Below are positions 1 through 11,515 of a DNA stretch of 64,000 bases, in pieces. The notes beneath the pieces are model-generated. The model was given only the letters and a program-made list of their open reading frames with translations. It did not search any database and was not told where the DNA came from. Made by a program: the position numbers and the translations under genes. Positions within the stretch are counted from its first letter, which is position 1; every line of letters starts with the position of its first letter. This stretch comes from Dasypus novemcinctus. Its lineage: Eukaryota; Chordata; Mammalia; Cingulata; Dasypodidae. Location of the stretch: contig NC_080701.1 of assembly GCF_030445035.2 (NCBI RefSeq), forward strand, positions 18,816,798 to 18,880,797, read 5' to 3'.

Positions 1-1377
1 CATCAGGATTTAGAATGTAGGGTATTGACTTTTAGTTCAGTTTCACAAACACCTTTACTTTTTCTCCCAGGTCCATTTTAATTTGGTAAGTTTAGGGGAT
101 CTTTTTCAGTCCTTTTGGATTTGTTCTATCAAAGAAGTTCTTAAAAGGGAGTAGAAAACCAGGACTCACTCAAGCTTTCATTAGGAAATGAAACTGAAAT
201 CCAGAAAGTTTATTTAGACTTAAAATATAAGGCAAGAATGAAGAAAAGTATAAAGTTTGCTAAAATTCAAGAGCACTGTTATGGATGGCCCACTTTTAGA
301 ATGTGTATTTTGTTTTCACTGAGAATTTAGTTCCAAGAAACTTCTCTTTCCTCTGAGGTCAGAAAGAAGGGAACTCAAGAAATGTACAGTGGGACACAGT
401 GTCTATCACACAAATACCACCAGCTGACACAGCAAATCCTACCAGGATTGCAGTATATGACTGCAGGTTTATGTGGACTGCTCAAGAGAGGTCCCTCAAT
501 GTCTTAACTACCATCTCCTACTTTCCAAACTCAGCCACTCATTATGAAGGCTGTGGACAGACCAAAAAGTGTCATAAAAACACTGACCCTAGTTCACTTG
601 GAATTGGAGGTAAAATGCTTTAGAAAGGATATAAATGCATTCAATGTATATGAATCAGGGAAAAATGAAATATATGTATTTGGGGGACTAAAAATCCCTT
701 AACAAGTTCCTTGAAGATATTGCCTTTAACATCAATTAGTTTTTTTTTAGTACAAATCCAACTAAATTAACCCATTTATTAAAAAGTCTTAGCAATATCT
801 CTGATTATATTCCTTCAGATAGTGTTCTAATAAATTCCATAGAGACTGGATATTGACAAACCATTATAAATGTAAACTAAAATGTAATTATTCTTACTAT
901 TGAGTGAGAGGCTTTCCCTATGGTAGACATTTGTTACTAGATGGCAGTTAATTTATTGCTAAGACCAGTAATTATTCTAAAACTTATTTATTTGCATTGA
1001 TTTAAAATAAAATTTAAAAATATCAAAAGGGTGAACAAATCAGACATTTTTGAATTTCAACCATACACATAGATTTCAAAGCTATAGCAATTCTTTCTTC
1101 CATATGTCAAAATCAGAACAACTGAGAGAATGTTGCTTTTAAGGAAGGATATTTAAAATATAATCTTCATTTTATGAAAAACAAACATTTTATGAAACTT
1201 GAGTGATTAAGTCCGTCTTCACTGCTGGGTACAATTATGATGACTAACAGGTATAACCATTCAAGAAAACAGTACTTTGCAGTTATCTGGCTACTTCCTC
1301 ACTTATAAGATAATCAGGAGATGACTCTTCATGTTATATCATGTGCTCTTTAACTTACAGGTTATAAGGTTTATTCA
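1..1377. other. Intergenic, no gene seen
   Basis: AT-rich single-copy-looking DNA. No reading frame has family resemblance and I recognise no repeat in it. The short frames present lack any domain signal. Confidence 0.5.
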
Positions 1378-1790
1378 TGTTTTAGTCTGCTAGGCTGCCA
1401 AAATCCAGACTCCGTGAAATGGATTGGCTTTACAATGGTGATTTATTAGCCATGAAAATGTCCAAATCAAGGCATCACCAAGTGATGTTTTCTCCCTGAA
1501 GGCCAACTGCTGGCAATCCTGGACTCCTCTATCGTATGGCAAGACACATGGCAAAATCTGCTGGTGTCTCCCTTATCTTTCAGGTTTTGTTGCTTCCAAC
1601 TTCTGGCTTCTGTGGCTTTCTCTCTTCTTTCTCTCAATTGTATTCTCTTATAAAGGACTCTTGTAAGAGGATGAAGACCCACCAGGGCCCATGACTTAAC
1701 TGAAGTAACCTAATCCAAAGGCCTTACTTACAATAGGTTTATACCCACAGGAATGGATTAGCTTTACAAACTTAATTTTGGGGGGAGGGG
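1378..1790 (-). mobile_element. MaLR/ERVL-type LTR, antisense
   Basis: Reads TGTTTTAGTCTGC at its left edge, the reverse complement of the usual MaLR 3' LTR end. Its body aligns by eye with the solo LTR at 3915-4373: a shared 'gtccaaatcaaggcatcacc' stretch, 'acatggca', and 'ataggaatggacta'-like segments. It is followed directly by antisense internal sequence, so it would be the 3' LTR of a minus-strand element. The inner edge is approximate. Confidence 0.8.
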
Positions 1791-2280
1791 GGATCTATAT
1801 AGCTTGAAACTGTCAAACTCCACCCTTGGGACCTAAAATAACATGTTATTTTCATATGCAAAATACATTCATCCCATTCACAGTATCCTAAATTATTTTA
1901 GTAACAATATTAAATACCAAGTCCCATAAAAAATATTGTGTTAATAGATGTGGTCTGTCCTTGGGCACAATTCTCCTCTGGATATAGACGTTTGAAACTC
2001 AGAATAAGTTTCCAAAATAGAAAGGAGGAACAGTCATAGGATAAAAATTTCCATTCCCAGAAGGAAAAATTGGAAGGAAAACAGGGGCCACAGGTTCCAA
2101 ACAGTTCTTCAATACTACAGGGCATATTCCATTAGATTTCAAGGTCTGACAGTCATCTACTTGAGAACAATGCTTTTTCTTTTGGGTTTGATGGAGTGGT
2201 AGCCACACTCTTTCCAAGTCCTTGCATAGGCCACTCTCTCCAGACGGTGGGGTGAAGGCTCCAATATCTTCAAACATAAT
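1791..2280 (-). mobile_element. MaLR internal region (3' part), antisense
   Basis: Begins with a G-rich run and 'atctatatagcttgaaactg', then segments I recognise from the antisense 3' internal part of mammalian MaLR elements ('caaaatacattcatccca', 'aagtcccata', 'ggaaggaaaacaggggcca'). It is non-coding and decayed. It joins the LTR at 1378 on one side. On the other side, near 2285, it stops abruptly against an LTR piece in the opposite orientation. Confidence 0.65.
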
Positions 2281-2289
2281 GGTGGTGGC

Positions 2290-2522
2290 TGGACTCTAGG
2301 AGTCCCTGGAAGAGAAGGGAGAAACCAGCAGATGCTGCCATGTGAAAGACCAGTTTAGGATTTCCAGCAGCTGTTTTTGGGGGAGAAAATATTGCCTGAT
2401 GATGCCTTGATTTGGACATTTTCACGGATTCAGAACTGTAAGCTTGCAAGCTAATGAATTCCCATTGCATAAGCCAACCCATTTCACAAAATCTGCATTT
2501 TGGCAGCCAAGCAGACTAAAAC
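2290..2522 (+). mobile_element. MaLR LTR, 5'-truncated, sense
   Basis: The reverse complement of this piece matches the start of the antisense LTRs at 1378 and 3915. It contains 'aagcttgcaagctaat' and ends in GCAGACTAAAACA, a MaLR LTR 3' terminus. It starts in mid-LTR, about 200 bases short, and runs straight into the 5' internal region at 2523. It is therefore a plus-strand 5' LTR facing the minus-strand half on its left. Confidence 0.75.
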
Positions 2523-3480
2523 AGATTTTGGTACCAGAAAAGTGGGGTGCTGTGATTGCAAATACCAGAAATGTTAAAAAGACTTTTTATAAATGGTTAA
2601 GGAGTAGAGGCAGGAAGAATTGTGAGATGCCTGATAGAAAAGGCCTAGGTTGCTTTGAGAACACTATTGGTAGAAATATGGTTGCTAAAGGTATTTTTGA
2701 TGAAGCCTTAGATGGAAATGATGAACGTGCATTGTAAACTGGAAGAAAGGTGGTCCTTGTTTTAAAATGACAGAGAATTTGGCACAATTGAGCCCTGATG
2801 TTGGATAGAAGGCAGAAATTGAAAGTGACAAACTTGGATATTTAACCGAGGAGATTTACAAAGTAAATCTAGAAAGTGCAGACTGGCTTCTCCTTGCAGC
2901 TTGTAGTCAAATGCAAGAGGAAAGGGATGAGCTGAGAACTAAGGCCCTGGCACAAAGACACCAGAAATTGATGGTTTGGAAAATTCTGAGCTTCTGGAAA
3001 GTGAGTCCCCAGAAATAGTGCACCATGTGAGGATTTAACTGAACGTGGAACCAGTCAGCCGTTTTCAGTGCAAGTCAGGATTGGAGGTGCAGTCATCCAG
3101 GAAGGATCTGTGGAAAGTCCTACTGTCTGTTGTTTTTTTTGAGAGATCTGTATGAACAGAATCACTGCCAGTCTGGACTAAATGGGTCAGGAAAGGGAGA
3201 GATTGAAGGAAAAGTGATTTCAAAGGCAGACCCATGGAAGCTGAGGTGTGGACTGAAGACATATTCTATAGCCAAGAGAGTGAGTCCACCCATGTGGGTG
3301 GAAAAGGTGAGTATACCCCAGAGCTTGGAGAAGGTGGCCCTACCCCCTCTTCCCACCCCCAGCCCCCCACTTCCCCTTTCAAGAAGAGTGTTACCAGCCC
3401 AGGTTTATCAGATGCCTGGGAGCTTACTGAGAGGCTTGACTCCACCCCAGTGTTTGTGGATGGTGGAGCCTAGAAACCTG
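2523..3480 (+). mobile_element. MaLR internal region (5' part), sense
   Basis: Starts GATTTTGGTACCAGAAAAGTGGGGTGCTG-like immediately after the LTR, the typical opening of MaLR internal DNA. It continues with recognisable decayed text ('ggtagaaatatggttgcta', 'acttggatatttaacc', 'ggcttctccttgcagc'). MaLR elements carry a degenerate, retrovirus-derived but non-autonomous interior. The open frame near 3130-3525 falls in this DNA and is not a gene. Confidence 0.75.
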
Positions 3481-3909
3481 GCCATGACAATTCACAGATG
3501 TGCAAAGATAGTAATGGACAAATAGGATTAATTATGAAAAGCTTTTCTAATGCAGAATTTGCTTTGTTGACCAGTTACAATGTAAAAATCTTTAACTGAA
3601 ACAATTGCCAGTGGACACCATAAAAGTCCAACATTGTATGGATTGACATTGTATGAACTGGCAAACAATGATTGCTTGCTTAATGCTTATTGTGGGTGCT
3701 ATATATTGTACCCAGGGCTAGGGAAATCAGCAGAAAAATATATGCTAGGGTACTGTTTTATCAACAGGATCTTTTTATCTCCCATAATGTCTAGAAGAGT
3801 CTTAGTAATAACTAAAAGCTGTATTAACCATTACTGAATAACTCTTTATCTAATGCATGGACTCTCCTAGAAACACATGCCACATACAGATGAAAAAACA
3901 TGAGCCTAA
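3481..3909. other. Intergenic, nothing recognised
   Basis: About 430 bases between the MaLR interior and the next LTR. No gene or repeat family recognised. Confidence 0.4.
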
Positions 3910-3914
3910 TGCAC

Positions 3915-4373
3915 AGTTTTAATTTTCTAAGCTGCTGAAAGCATATACCCTAAAATGAGTTGGCTTTTACAATGGGAATTTATTAGCTTATAAGCTTACT
4001 GTTTCGAGGTCATGAAAATGTTTAAATCTAAGCATCATCAAGGTGATGTTTTCTTTCTGAAGACTGGCTGCTGGTGATCCTGGACTCCTCTGTCACATGG
4101 CAAGGCACATGGCAGCATCTGCTCATCTTTCCCTTCTCTTCCCAGGTTCCTTCCTTTCAGCATCTTGATTCTGTGACTTTCTTTCTTGTCTGACTTCTTG
4201 TATTAAGGACTCCAGTAAGAGAATTCAGTCCTAACCTGAATGAGGTGGGTCATATCTTAAGTTAAGATCCTACTCACCAGAAGATCCTCCTTACAATAGG
4301 CCAGCACCTATAGGAATGGACTAACTTGAAGAACATACTTTTCATTAAGTATGCACAGCTTCAAACCATCACA
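3915..4373 (-). mobile_element. Solo MaLR/ERVL-type LTR with 5-bp TSD
   Basis: A complete antisense LTR of 459 bases bounded by the direct repeat TGCAC (3910-3914 and 4374-4378). Five-base duplications are the rule for ERVL/MaLR integrases. On its own strand it starts TGTGATGG and ends near ...AAAACT, where the terminal CA has mutated. No internal region is attached, so it is the product of LTR-LTR recombination. Confidence 0.88.
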
Positions 4374-4378
4374 TGCAC

Positions 4379-5089
4379 TAATATTAGAATGATCTACTGA
4401 CCTTTAACTGTGAAAATGAATTATATAAAATATATTTTAAGGTAGTATGTAATGTGTACTATGCTTTCCCTCTGGCATTAAATAAGTTCCAATTTTGGGT
4501 AATGTTAGTGTGTACTACTTGATCACTAAATCCTGTACATACCAAAGATCACAGGGAAATGTGCTACATATTCCTTGGAAGGAACCATGAGCATGGCTCT
4601 TTATTATTTTACAACAGATTTCAACTTCCAGCTAGATAAGTAGCTGTGTGTAGATATATATGCAGGTATACCTGCACTGGGTCTTCATGGCTTTGAAGTC
4701 TCACCTCTAAAAGGGTGAGTGACAAACTGACATCAGGATGTGATGAACTGAAGGATGTGACAAACTAACAAAAATCTTGGAAGTGATAAGCCATGTACAC
4801 AAATATACTACACAGCAGATTTTCTGAGCAAAAATAGATGGTATTCTCTGTGTAATCTAAACCTTACCCTGCTTGGGGAAATGACCTTTCATTGTCTGCT
4901 TTCTCATTATGAAGATAACTGTATTTCTCTTACTTTCATCTCCTCTTTCAGAGCAAGGTTTCAAAGTCCTGCATAAATACACATGTCTGTAACTGCAGGA
5001 CATTCAAGATGTTTAGAGTATGGGAACAAAGGACATATTTTCTCATTTTTGTGCCCATGAAGGCTGCACACTTTGGCATGTGAGAGGAA
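4379..5089. other. Intergenic, nothing recognised
   Basis: Single-copy-looking DNA. I see no gene, RNA gene or recognisable repeat. Confidence 0.45.
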
Positions 5090-5255
5090 AAGCAGCATGG
5101 TGTTCTAGCAAGATTAGTGAGCCGGGCCTCAAGGCACTTGTGCTCCAGCATGGGCTTTGTTACAAGTCACCTTTGGATCTTGAGAAAAATCCTTTAACCT
5201 CTCTTGGCTTCAGAGATGTAATCTATAAAACGTCATGGTTGCCAGTACTTGGATC
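5090..5255 (+). mobile_element. MIR SINE
   Basis: Follows the MIR consensus in order: 'gcagcatggtgttctag' (tRNA-like head), 'cttgagaaaaatccttta' and 'acctctcttggcttcag' (core), then 'taatctataaaa' (tail side). It is an old mammal-wide tRNA-derived SINE, heavily mutated, with no TSD visible. Confidence 0.75.
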
Positions 5256-5369
5256 TTTGTTTTTAATACCATTGTCCAATAAAAGGAACCAGGACTCCTT
5301 AGAGAAATGGGTAATTCTAGTACTAGGGCAGGGGATATATTGGATGAGCCTAGAATGTCTTATAGTACC

Positions 5370-5860
5370 ATAAAGTAAGGAAATACTCAAAATACAAAAT
5401 GATAGGACACGGGAGCCAACTGAAAGGGCTCCCAATGGCCAAAGCCAGAACTGTTTCAGCAACAAAATAAGCAATGTGGTATTGGGTTATAATCCAAAGT
5501 GTATGACTCAAAGAATAAAATACATATTCATGAATCCATATTGATATGAATAAATGAACAAATAGATAGGTAATAAGAAACAAGTTTTCCATACAGAAGA
5601 ATTTCAAATAATTTATATAGATTGTTCCAAATCAAAGAGGTGGAGCATAACTCCTCACTTAAGAATTTAAGAGAAGACTACACTTAGTAACTTGTTTCCA
5701 CAGAGTACAATATGGAAATGAGGGTAGAAGTAACTTTACAGTGGAGAAATCTGGAAAGTATTACTAAGTGTGGTCAAAGTTCAGCTCATCGTGATGCTAT
5801 GTTATTAGCATGCTCCCTTCATATGATGTGTTGGGAAGCGCAGCTTGGCCTAGGAAACCA
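5370..5860. mobile_element. Ancient LINE remnant (L1M-like 3' UTR, tentative)
   Basis: Segments such as 'agccaactgaaagggctccc', 'gaatccatattgatatgaa', 'cagtggagaaatctgg' and 'catatgatgtgttggga' recall a common fossil L1 3' UTR of placental mammals. I cannot name the subfamily or be sure of orientation. No coding potential. Confidence 0.45.
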
Positions 5861-7370
5861 TAGGTTATAAGGTAAACTTCCTGGAAGCCCTGTCTGCTTC
5901 AAGTGCTAAAGCAAGCCCAGCCCCTTGTGGCTGGATTGAATCTTCCCCCTTCCCTCAGAGGTGCAAATCCAAGAAAAGAGAAGGGGCTTTACACAATGGG
6001 GGACTTTTAGACTTCCCACTTGCCTTCAAGCAAACCAATCCACCAAATTAAGACATGGTGTTATGTGAATCTCCTTTTCCATTCTTAAGTGGTTATGAAT
6101 AGAAAAAATATATCAGAGGCAATATGTTTACAAGGTACAATTTTGACCTTAAAATATTTCAACATTTCCAATTTTTTAATGGTGACTTTGCTTTGTGGCA
6201 TTCCATTGTCCTGTCTTTTCCTGTCATCTCTATATCCACATGTATCTCCAATTTCTCTACTCTGGGAAATGATCAGCCAAACCCTGGTCTTAACTCAGAA
6301 AGGATGAAATAAATGAGGATCTGTCAGAGGCTTCAGCAACTTGTAAGATATTATCTATTTAAATGTGAGGTTATTATTGAAATAATCACCACATGATTGG
6401 CAAAGGGCAAAAATTTCAGATCAGCAGCCATATTTGGCAGTTATGTCAGACAGACTGAAATATGCTGCCCAGTGAATCAGTACTAGCTTTAACTGAGAGA
6501 TGAGAGCAAGAAAAGGTATAAGAAAAGAGAACTTGAGTTTCCCAGCTGATTTTGAAAGCAATATATTATAGTGGAACGATAAGAAGGATATTTGAGGCAT
6601 ATATTTATTTGTTTATACTTGCCTTTTTGAGATCTTTTGTAATCAAATGGTTTTTAGGTTTTAGTTAATATTTTGGCAAATTTGTTAAATCATACAACAT
6701 GGTTTCATAATTGATGACAAATGGTTTACAACCAGTTCTAATTTATATTCATATTATTTCTGTTAATCATTTTATTTGCAATTTTTTTCAATAAATAGTA
6801 CTAGAAGTTGTATAAACTAAGAGGATAAACTTTTTGTGAGAAGGATCAAAAGCTTTTGAGACTCTTATTATTAATCTTAATTTGTTATTTTGAATTGTTT
6901 AAAATTTATTTTAAATATTTTCGTAACACTTTCTCTATATTTCAAATTATTATGAATACTAGTACAAAGTAAAACTGTATCCATTTGAAAATATCCTAAA
7001 AGTCAGCGCTTTTGATACTTCAAATTGACCTCCCAAAATATTTTGTTGGTGTGTGTGTGTGTGTGTGTGTAGAGCACTATACTCAATGCTAGGGTACTGT
7101 ACTACACACACACACAAATAGACTTCTTTTGCCCTTTTGAATCCATGGGGTTTTGTGCTATAATGGTTGGGGTGACAGTAGCAGTAGCCAAAACATTTTT
7201 GTTTCATTCTAGACTGTTTTCGTAGATTGAGTTACCATCCCTTTTTCTGCTTGAGAAACCAGTCTGCATGATGTCATCATTTGATTCTTTATGCAACCAT
7301 TCATGTTAGTCAAAGCAAAAATTGTGACCTATGAGACTATTGGCTTCTAATAAGAAAAGGTGTGTCACCT
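5861..7370. other. Intergenic, nothing recognised except a GT/CA pair
   Basis: AT-rich. No coding family or interspersed repeat recognised. It contains the short GT/CA microsatellite pair listed separately. Confidence 0.4.
7048..7117. repeat. (GT)n and inverted (CA)n microsatellites
   Basis: About 11 GT units at 7048-7070. After a 33-base spacer comes a CA run of about 6 units at 7104-7116. The two runs are complementary, so a strand can fold back on itself. Confidence 0.9.
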
Positions 7371-7374
7371 GCCT

Positions 7375-7500
7375 TTTTATTCTACTGATGACAAAACTGA
7401 GGCTCAAAATGAACAAGTAATTGGTCCATGCCCACATGAACCTTACAGCTTCACCTGAACCCAGATTACCCCAGACTCGCCCTATGTGTTGCTGAGGGCT
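7375..7500 (-). mobile_element. MIR SINE, antisense
   Basis: 'gatgacaaaactgaggctca' and 'cctgaacccagattacccc' match the antisense MIR core and B-box side. Old and diverged. Edges approximate. Confidence 0.6.
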
Positions 7501-9567
7501 TCTCGTGAACTCTGTGGGAGTCATCCTCCAACCTCTTCTGTGCTATTTAGACCTTTTACTTGGTGTCACTATTAAAAAGGTCACTGTGTAAGTTTGACAT
7601 CAGAGATACATACCTCTTTCTGGTGCCATCTAATAGAGTGAAAGTTCTGTTGTTTAATGCCAAGATGCTAAAGTTCACCTCAGTATAAGTCTATCCCCCA
7701 CCCAGCCTGAAAATGTGCAAAACCCACCTTGTTTTTTTCTGCTCCTGAGGGCCTCCACTGAACTGCTATCTTGGGATGGGCTCCAGCCTTGGGCAAAATC
7801 TTTTCATCCTCAAGGGAAGAGCAGAGACTGGGAGAAGTCACCAAAGTACATGGATACTGCTGTTTTTAGTTGAGACCTAGCTGCATATGACCTGGCGAAG
7901 GAAATGGGTCAGAAGGTAGGGAGTGAAGATTCTGTCTCTATTAATTTATGAGGCAAGCCAAGGACTTTAGAGCTTACTTTCTCCTCCCATTTGACCTCTG
8001 AGGAAACTAATTTCTAGACAGTAGAGGTCCCTTTATAATGTATCTGCTGAGAAATATCTCTTTACCTTATTTTAAGGAAAACACACTCTGGATTATGAGG
8101 CCGGGTTATAAGAAATATTAGAGCCTACAGAAGTCTTTTTTTAAAGGATATCATCAAATTTCCCAAATATGGAATAAAGCTGTATGATAATTAAAATCTG
8201 TATCTTAAAAATTAATAATACATGGATTGAAGGGTATTGTATTATGTCTATATTCCCAGAACTTGTATCGCTCAGTTCAGCCAGAGAGCCCCATCTTCTA
8301 TTGATTCTCCATATGTTTCCCTCAAAAGCTGAGAAATGGTCAAAGATGATGACCTTAGCTTTTTGGAGGAGAAACATATATGGTTTAAAATAGAAGTGCA
8401 GTTTCATTTCTCTTCTAAGAGTGTGCACACCAACAGCTAAATGCAGCTCATAGACATTCACTGGAAACAAATTAGAGCCAAGAATTTTTTAGGTCTATAG
8501 GTATAATAATATATTCAATTCTCATTTGGCATGGTAAATTTACAAATTTTAAGAAGCAATGGAAAAATAACCTGTTAGAAACATGCATAATCTAATTTTG
8601 GAATACCAAGCTTTAAATTTTCCACTTTCGTTTCTTTCTCACAGGAAGTGTTAACTGCAGTATGGCCAAGCATATACACATCTACTCAAACATCTTGCAA
8701 TTCTATGTCCAGATTAGCAACCACCTTCCCAATTGCTTAGCAACACAGTGGTTTTCAGTGGCTCTGAGTGTGCCCTGTCGCCCTATGTGTATAATGAGTG
8801 GGCTTTTATTACATTTTAAGTAAAACCAAGATGAGCAAACACTGGTTTATATATCAGAGTGACTCCCAGAAAAAGAAGCTGCAAAATACAACCATTATTA
8901 GTATGAAAATTCTGCTTATCAACCACATTGGAAACGACTAATAAAGCACATACAAAAGCCACATTTCAATTTTGTGAATGCATAATCATTGAAATTGATG
9001 ATGATAGCACAGGATTAAAGGAAGTGTTAAATTTGACACATCCCTGATTGCGAACATTCTTGCACAAATATTCTGTAATGAGGATAATATTTTAGAATAT
9101 CGGTTACTAATCCATGTTTTTCTTTCCTCTTTAGAATTTTGACCATTAAAGCTCAGACCATGAGCATTATGACTCCAAGGTGAGGAAATGTCTATAGGTA
9201 TGGAAGGTGAAAATATGACAAAAGCGGAGGTCTGGTAAAAAGAAAGAGAAGAGTGCTCCTAGTTTTGAGAGGAGAAATGGTGAAATATAGTACCAGAGAC
9301 AGACTTGAGTCCTTTCCTTGGGATCAAAATTCCTTCAGGGCAAAGGAAATATAAACATCTAGATTGTTCTGAGAAAGGATTTTACTTCTCTCCTATCAGG
9401 GCATGTGCGATTTGAGAACAGGATTAACTCATACAAAGTAAAGTGTTACTATTTTTACTACCGCCATCATCATCATCTTCATCATTATTTTTGGCATTTG
9501 AGTATTGCCAGTGGAGGAGGCAGCGACAGACGAAAAGCCTCAGAAACCTGCAGAAACCTAACCTAAC
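7501..9567. other. Intergenic; holds one exon-like segment
   Basis: No interspersed repeat recognised. A short segment at 9135-9179 is bounded by good splice consensus and is listed separately. A small run of CAT triplets lies near 9463-9485. Confidence 0.4.
9135..9179 (+). other. Candidate 45-nt exon (speculative)
   Basis: Preceded by a pyrimidine tract ending TTTAG and followed by AAG|GTGAGG, both close to splice consensus. One frame is open through it (ILTIKAQTMSIMTPR). If joined to the similar segment at 10250-10292, the phase is compatible and the frame stays open. I do not recognise the peptide. Two consensus-flanked segments can arise by chance in several kilobases. Confidence 0.15.
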
Positions 9568-9645
9568 TGGTGGAGCAGATGTAGCTCAGGGGTTAAACTC
9601 CTGCTTCACATATACAAGGATCCGGGTTCACTTTCTGGACTTAGT
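9568..9645 (+). mobile_element. tRNA-derived SINE monomer fragment
   Basis: 'gcagatgtagctcagggg' resembles a tRNA A box, and 'ggatccgggttcactttctgg' holds a slightly mutated B box. The layout matches the monomer unit of the armadillo-type SINEs elsewhere in this window. The 3' body and A-rich tail are not obvious. Confidence 0.7.
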
Positions 9646-10249
9646 TTTTATTAAGATAAACTTCTATTATTAAGAAAGGGAGAGTGAAAGGTAAGCAGAG
9701 CAGAATTGGTAGCGGTTAGTACTCCAATGAGTTGAACTCCCCTCACAATTTGACAGCCAGCTCTGCTTGTTTACAGCATTAAACATTTACACAGGAGTGT
9801 TCACGGTGTAAATTGACTATGAAAAAAACATAGTTTCTTAGAATTTATATTACACTTCAGCCCAACATATACTTAAAATTTCAGATTCCTGAATATAGTG
9901 GAATATGATGTTACGAAGATTTACTATAAAGCAATACAAATCCCACATCCCAACCAAATAATAGTTCATTATAAAATTCTAAATGATCATTTTAACTGGG
10001 TATTTATCCATTAACCTTGTAACAGTATATACCTTGTAATAATTCTCAAGACAGTAGACTTTAAAAAAACACACACACAAAAACAAAACAGCCTCTATTA
10101 TTTAATTTATCCCTGACTCTTGCCTTTTCCTTCATTCAGTGAAGAGCTGAATTAAATATACTAAAATTCTCCTCACAATTTCCTCCTGCCCCATGAACAC
10201 AAGTTTGGCTACTTTCAGAAGTAATTGCCTTCCTTCTTTTTACTTGCAG

Positions 10250-10292
10250 AAATGAACTGAGCACCTATGAACTGACATTGGCTAGAGCAGAG
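10250..10292 (+). other. Candidate 43-nt exon (speculative)
   Basis: Preceded by a pyrimidine-rich stretch ending TTGCAG and followed by GAG|GTAAAT, so both splice consensuses are good. In the phase left by 9135-9179 it reads NELSTYELTLARAE without a stop. I do not recognise the product. Confidence 0.15.
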
Positions 10293-11394
10293 GTAAATTT
10301 CAGACCCAAAGCGTTTTATTTTGGTTTGCTTGTCTCTTTGCTTTTTTATAAAGAGCAACTAAGAGCCACTTTTTATAAGCTTTTTAGAGACAATTTGTGA
10401 GCTGCAGGTTGGTGAGATTATTTTAGCAAGAATTGCTTTCCAAACTGGATCTATTGTGACACATTGTAACTTTCCAGACCAAGGAAACGTATCCCTTCCC
10501 TTTATGCTTGAGGTCTGGAGTGCTTTGTTATTATAGAAGACCGCAGCCTAAGAGTGACACTTCAGGTGCCCGAGAGAAGAGAATCACCAGCTGGCCGGGG
10601 GCATTGCTCAACAAGGAGTTTTTCTGTTTTCATGTGAAACATGTGGAAGCATTCTATTGATGTTAGGGAAAATCTAGCCACTTTATGGTTCAGATAAATT
10701 TGCCCTAAATCTGTTCCTTCAGAAGAAAGAAAGGAAGAAAGAATTAAAGAAGACTGGCTTATAAATCCATAGTTTCCTTGCTCAAACTGGATGGAGGGTA
10801 CTTGAAACCTCAGTCACCCATCTTCCCTCTGTTTTATCCAGAGCAGTAAGTGTTAAGAGTTACCTTAGCTGTTGAGAGGAGCAGAACAACAAGCACATGG
10901 AGTGCAGGATTTTCTGACAGTTCTCATTGAGATCCAAGCAAACCAAAGGAATTAATGGATACCAGTTGTGGAACAGAAAAGACAGGTTTCTAAAAATAAA
11001 TTCTAGAAAAGACTACACATTTGATGGGAAGAAGGCTGATTTTTAAAAGCGGCTAGAATTGGATACTAAAACGGAAAAAAGGAGCGTTAATGGAAAAACT
11101 GGTAAAATGAAAATAAAATCCAGAATTTAGTTAATGCATCAGTGTTGGTTTCTTACTTCTGACAAATGCACCACAGGAATGTAAGATGATAGCATTAGGG
11201 GAAACTGAAATAGAGCCCAGGCTCCTCTTGCCTAAAAAGATCCCATTTTTCTCTGGAACTTCTCTCTCCACCTACCACCGGAGAGCCAGTCGGCTCCGGA
11301 GTCTAGTTTGAGGTGATGTAGTTGCTCTTTTCCTGAGCTGACCTCTTCCTCTGTCAAGGAACAGAAAATCTTCAGCTTCAAGACAAAAGTCCAA

Positions 11395-11515
11395 CACTGG
11401 TTAATTAGAGTACTTGTATGCCTAATTAAAGTTGAGGAAAGCTCTTAATTATCGATTCCATTAGCATTAATTATTATTTTCAAGTGAGTAGTTATAGATT
11501 ATTGCGGTAGATTAA
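11395..11515. promoter_or_regulatory. TAATTA-rich block, possible conserved enhancer
   Basis: Within about 120 bases there are at least four TAATTA or TTAATTA cores ('ggttaattagag', 'gcctaattaaag', 'cttaattatcga', 'gcattaattatt'). These are the sequences homeodomain factors bind. The block lies in repeat-free DNA. Conservation cannot be judged from one sequence, so this is inference only. Confidence 0.25.

Noticed and set aside
3130-3525. 131-residue frame on the plus strand
   Set aside because: Lies in decayed MaLR internal DNA; no gag or other domain can be read.
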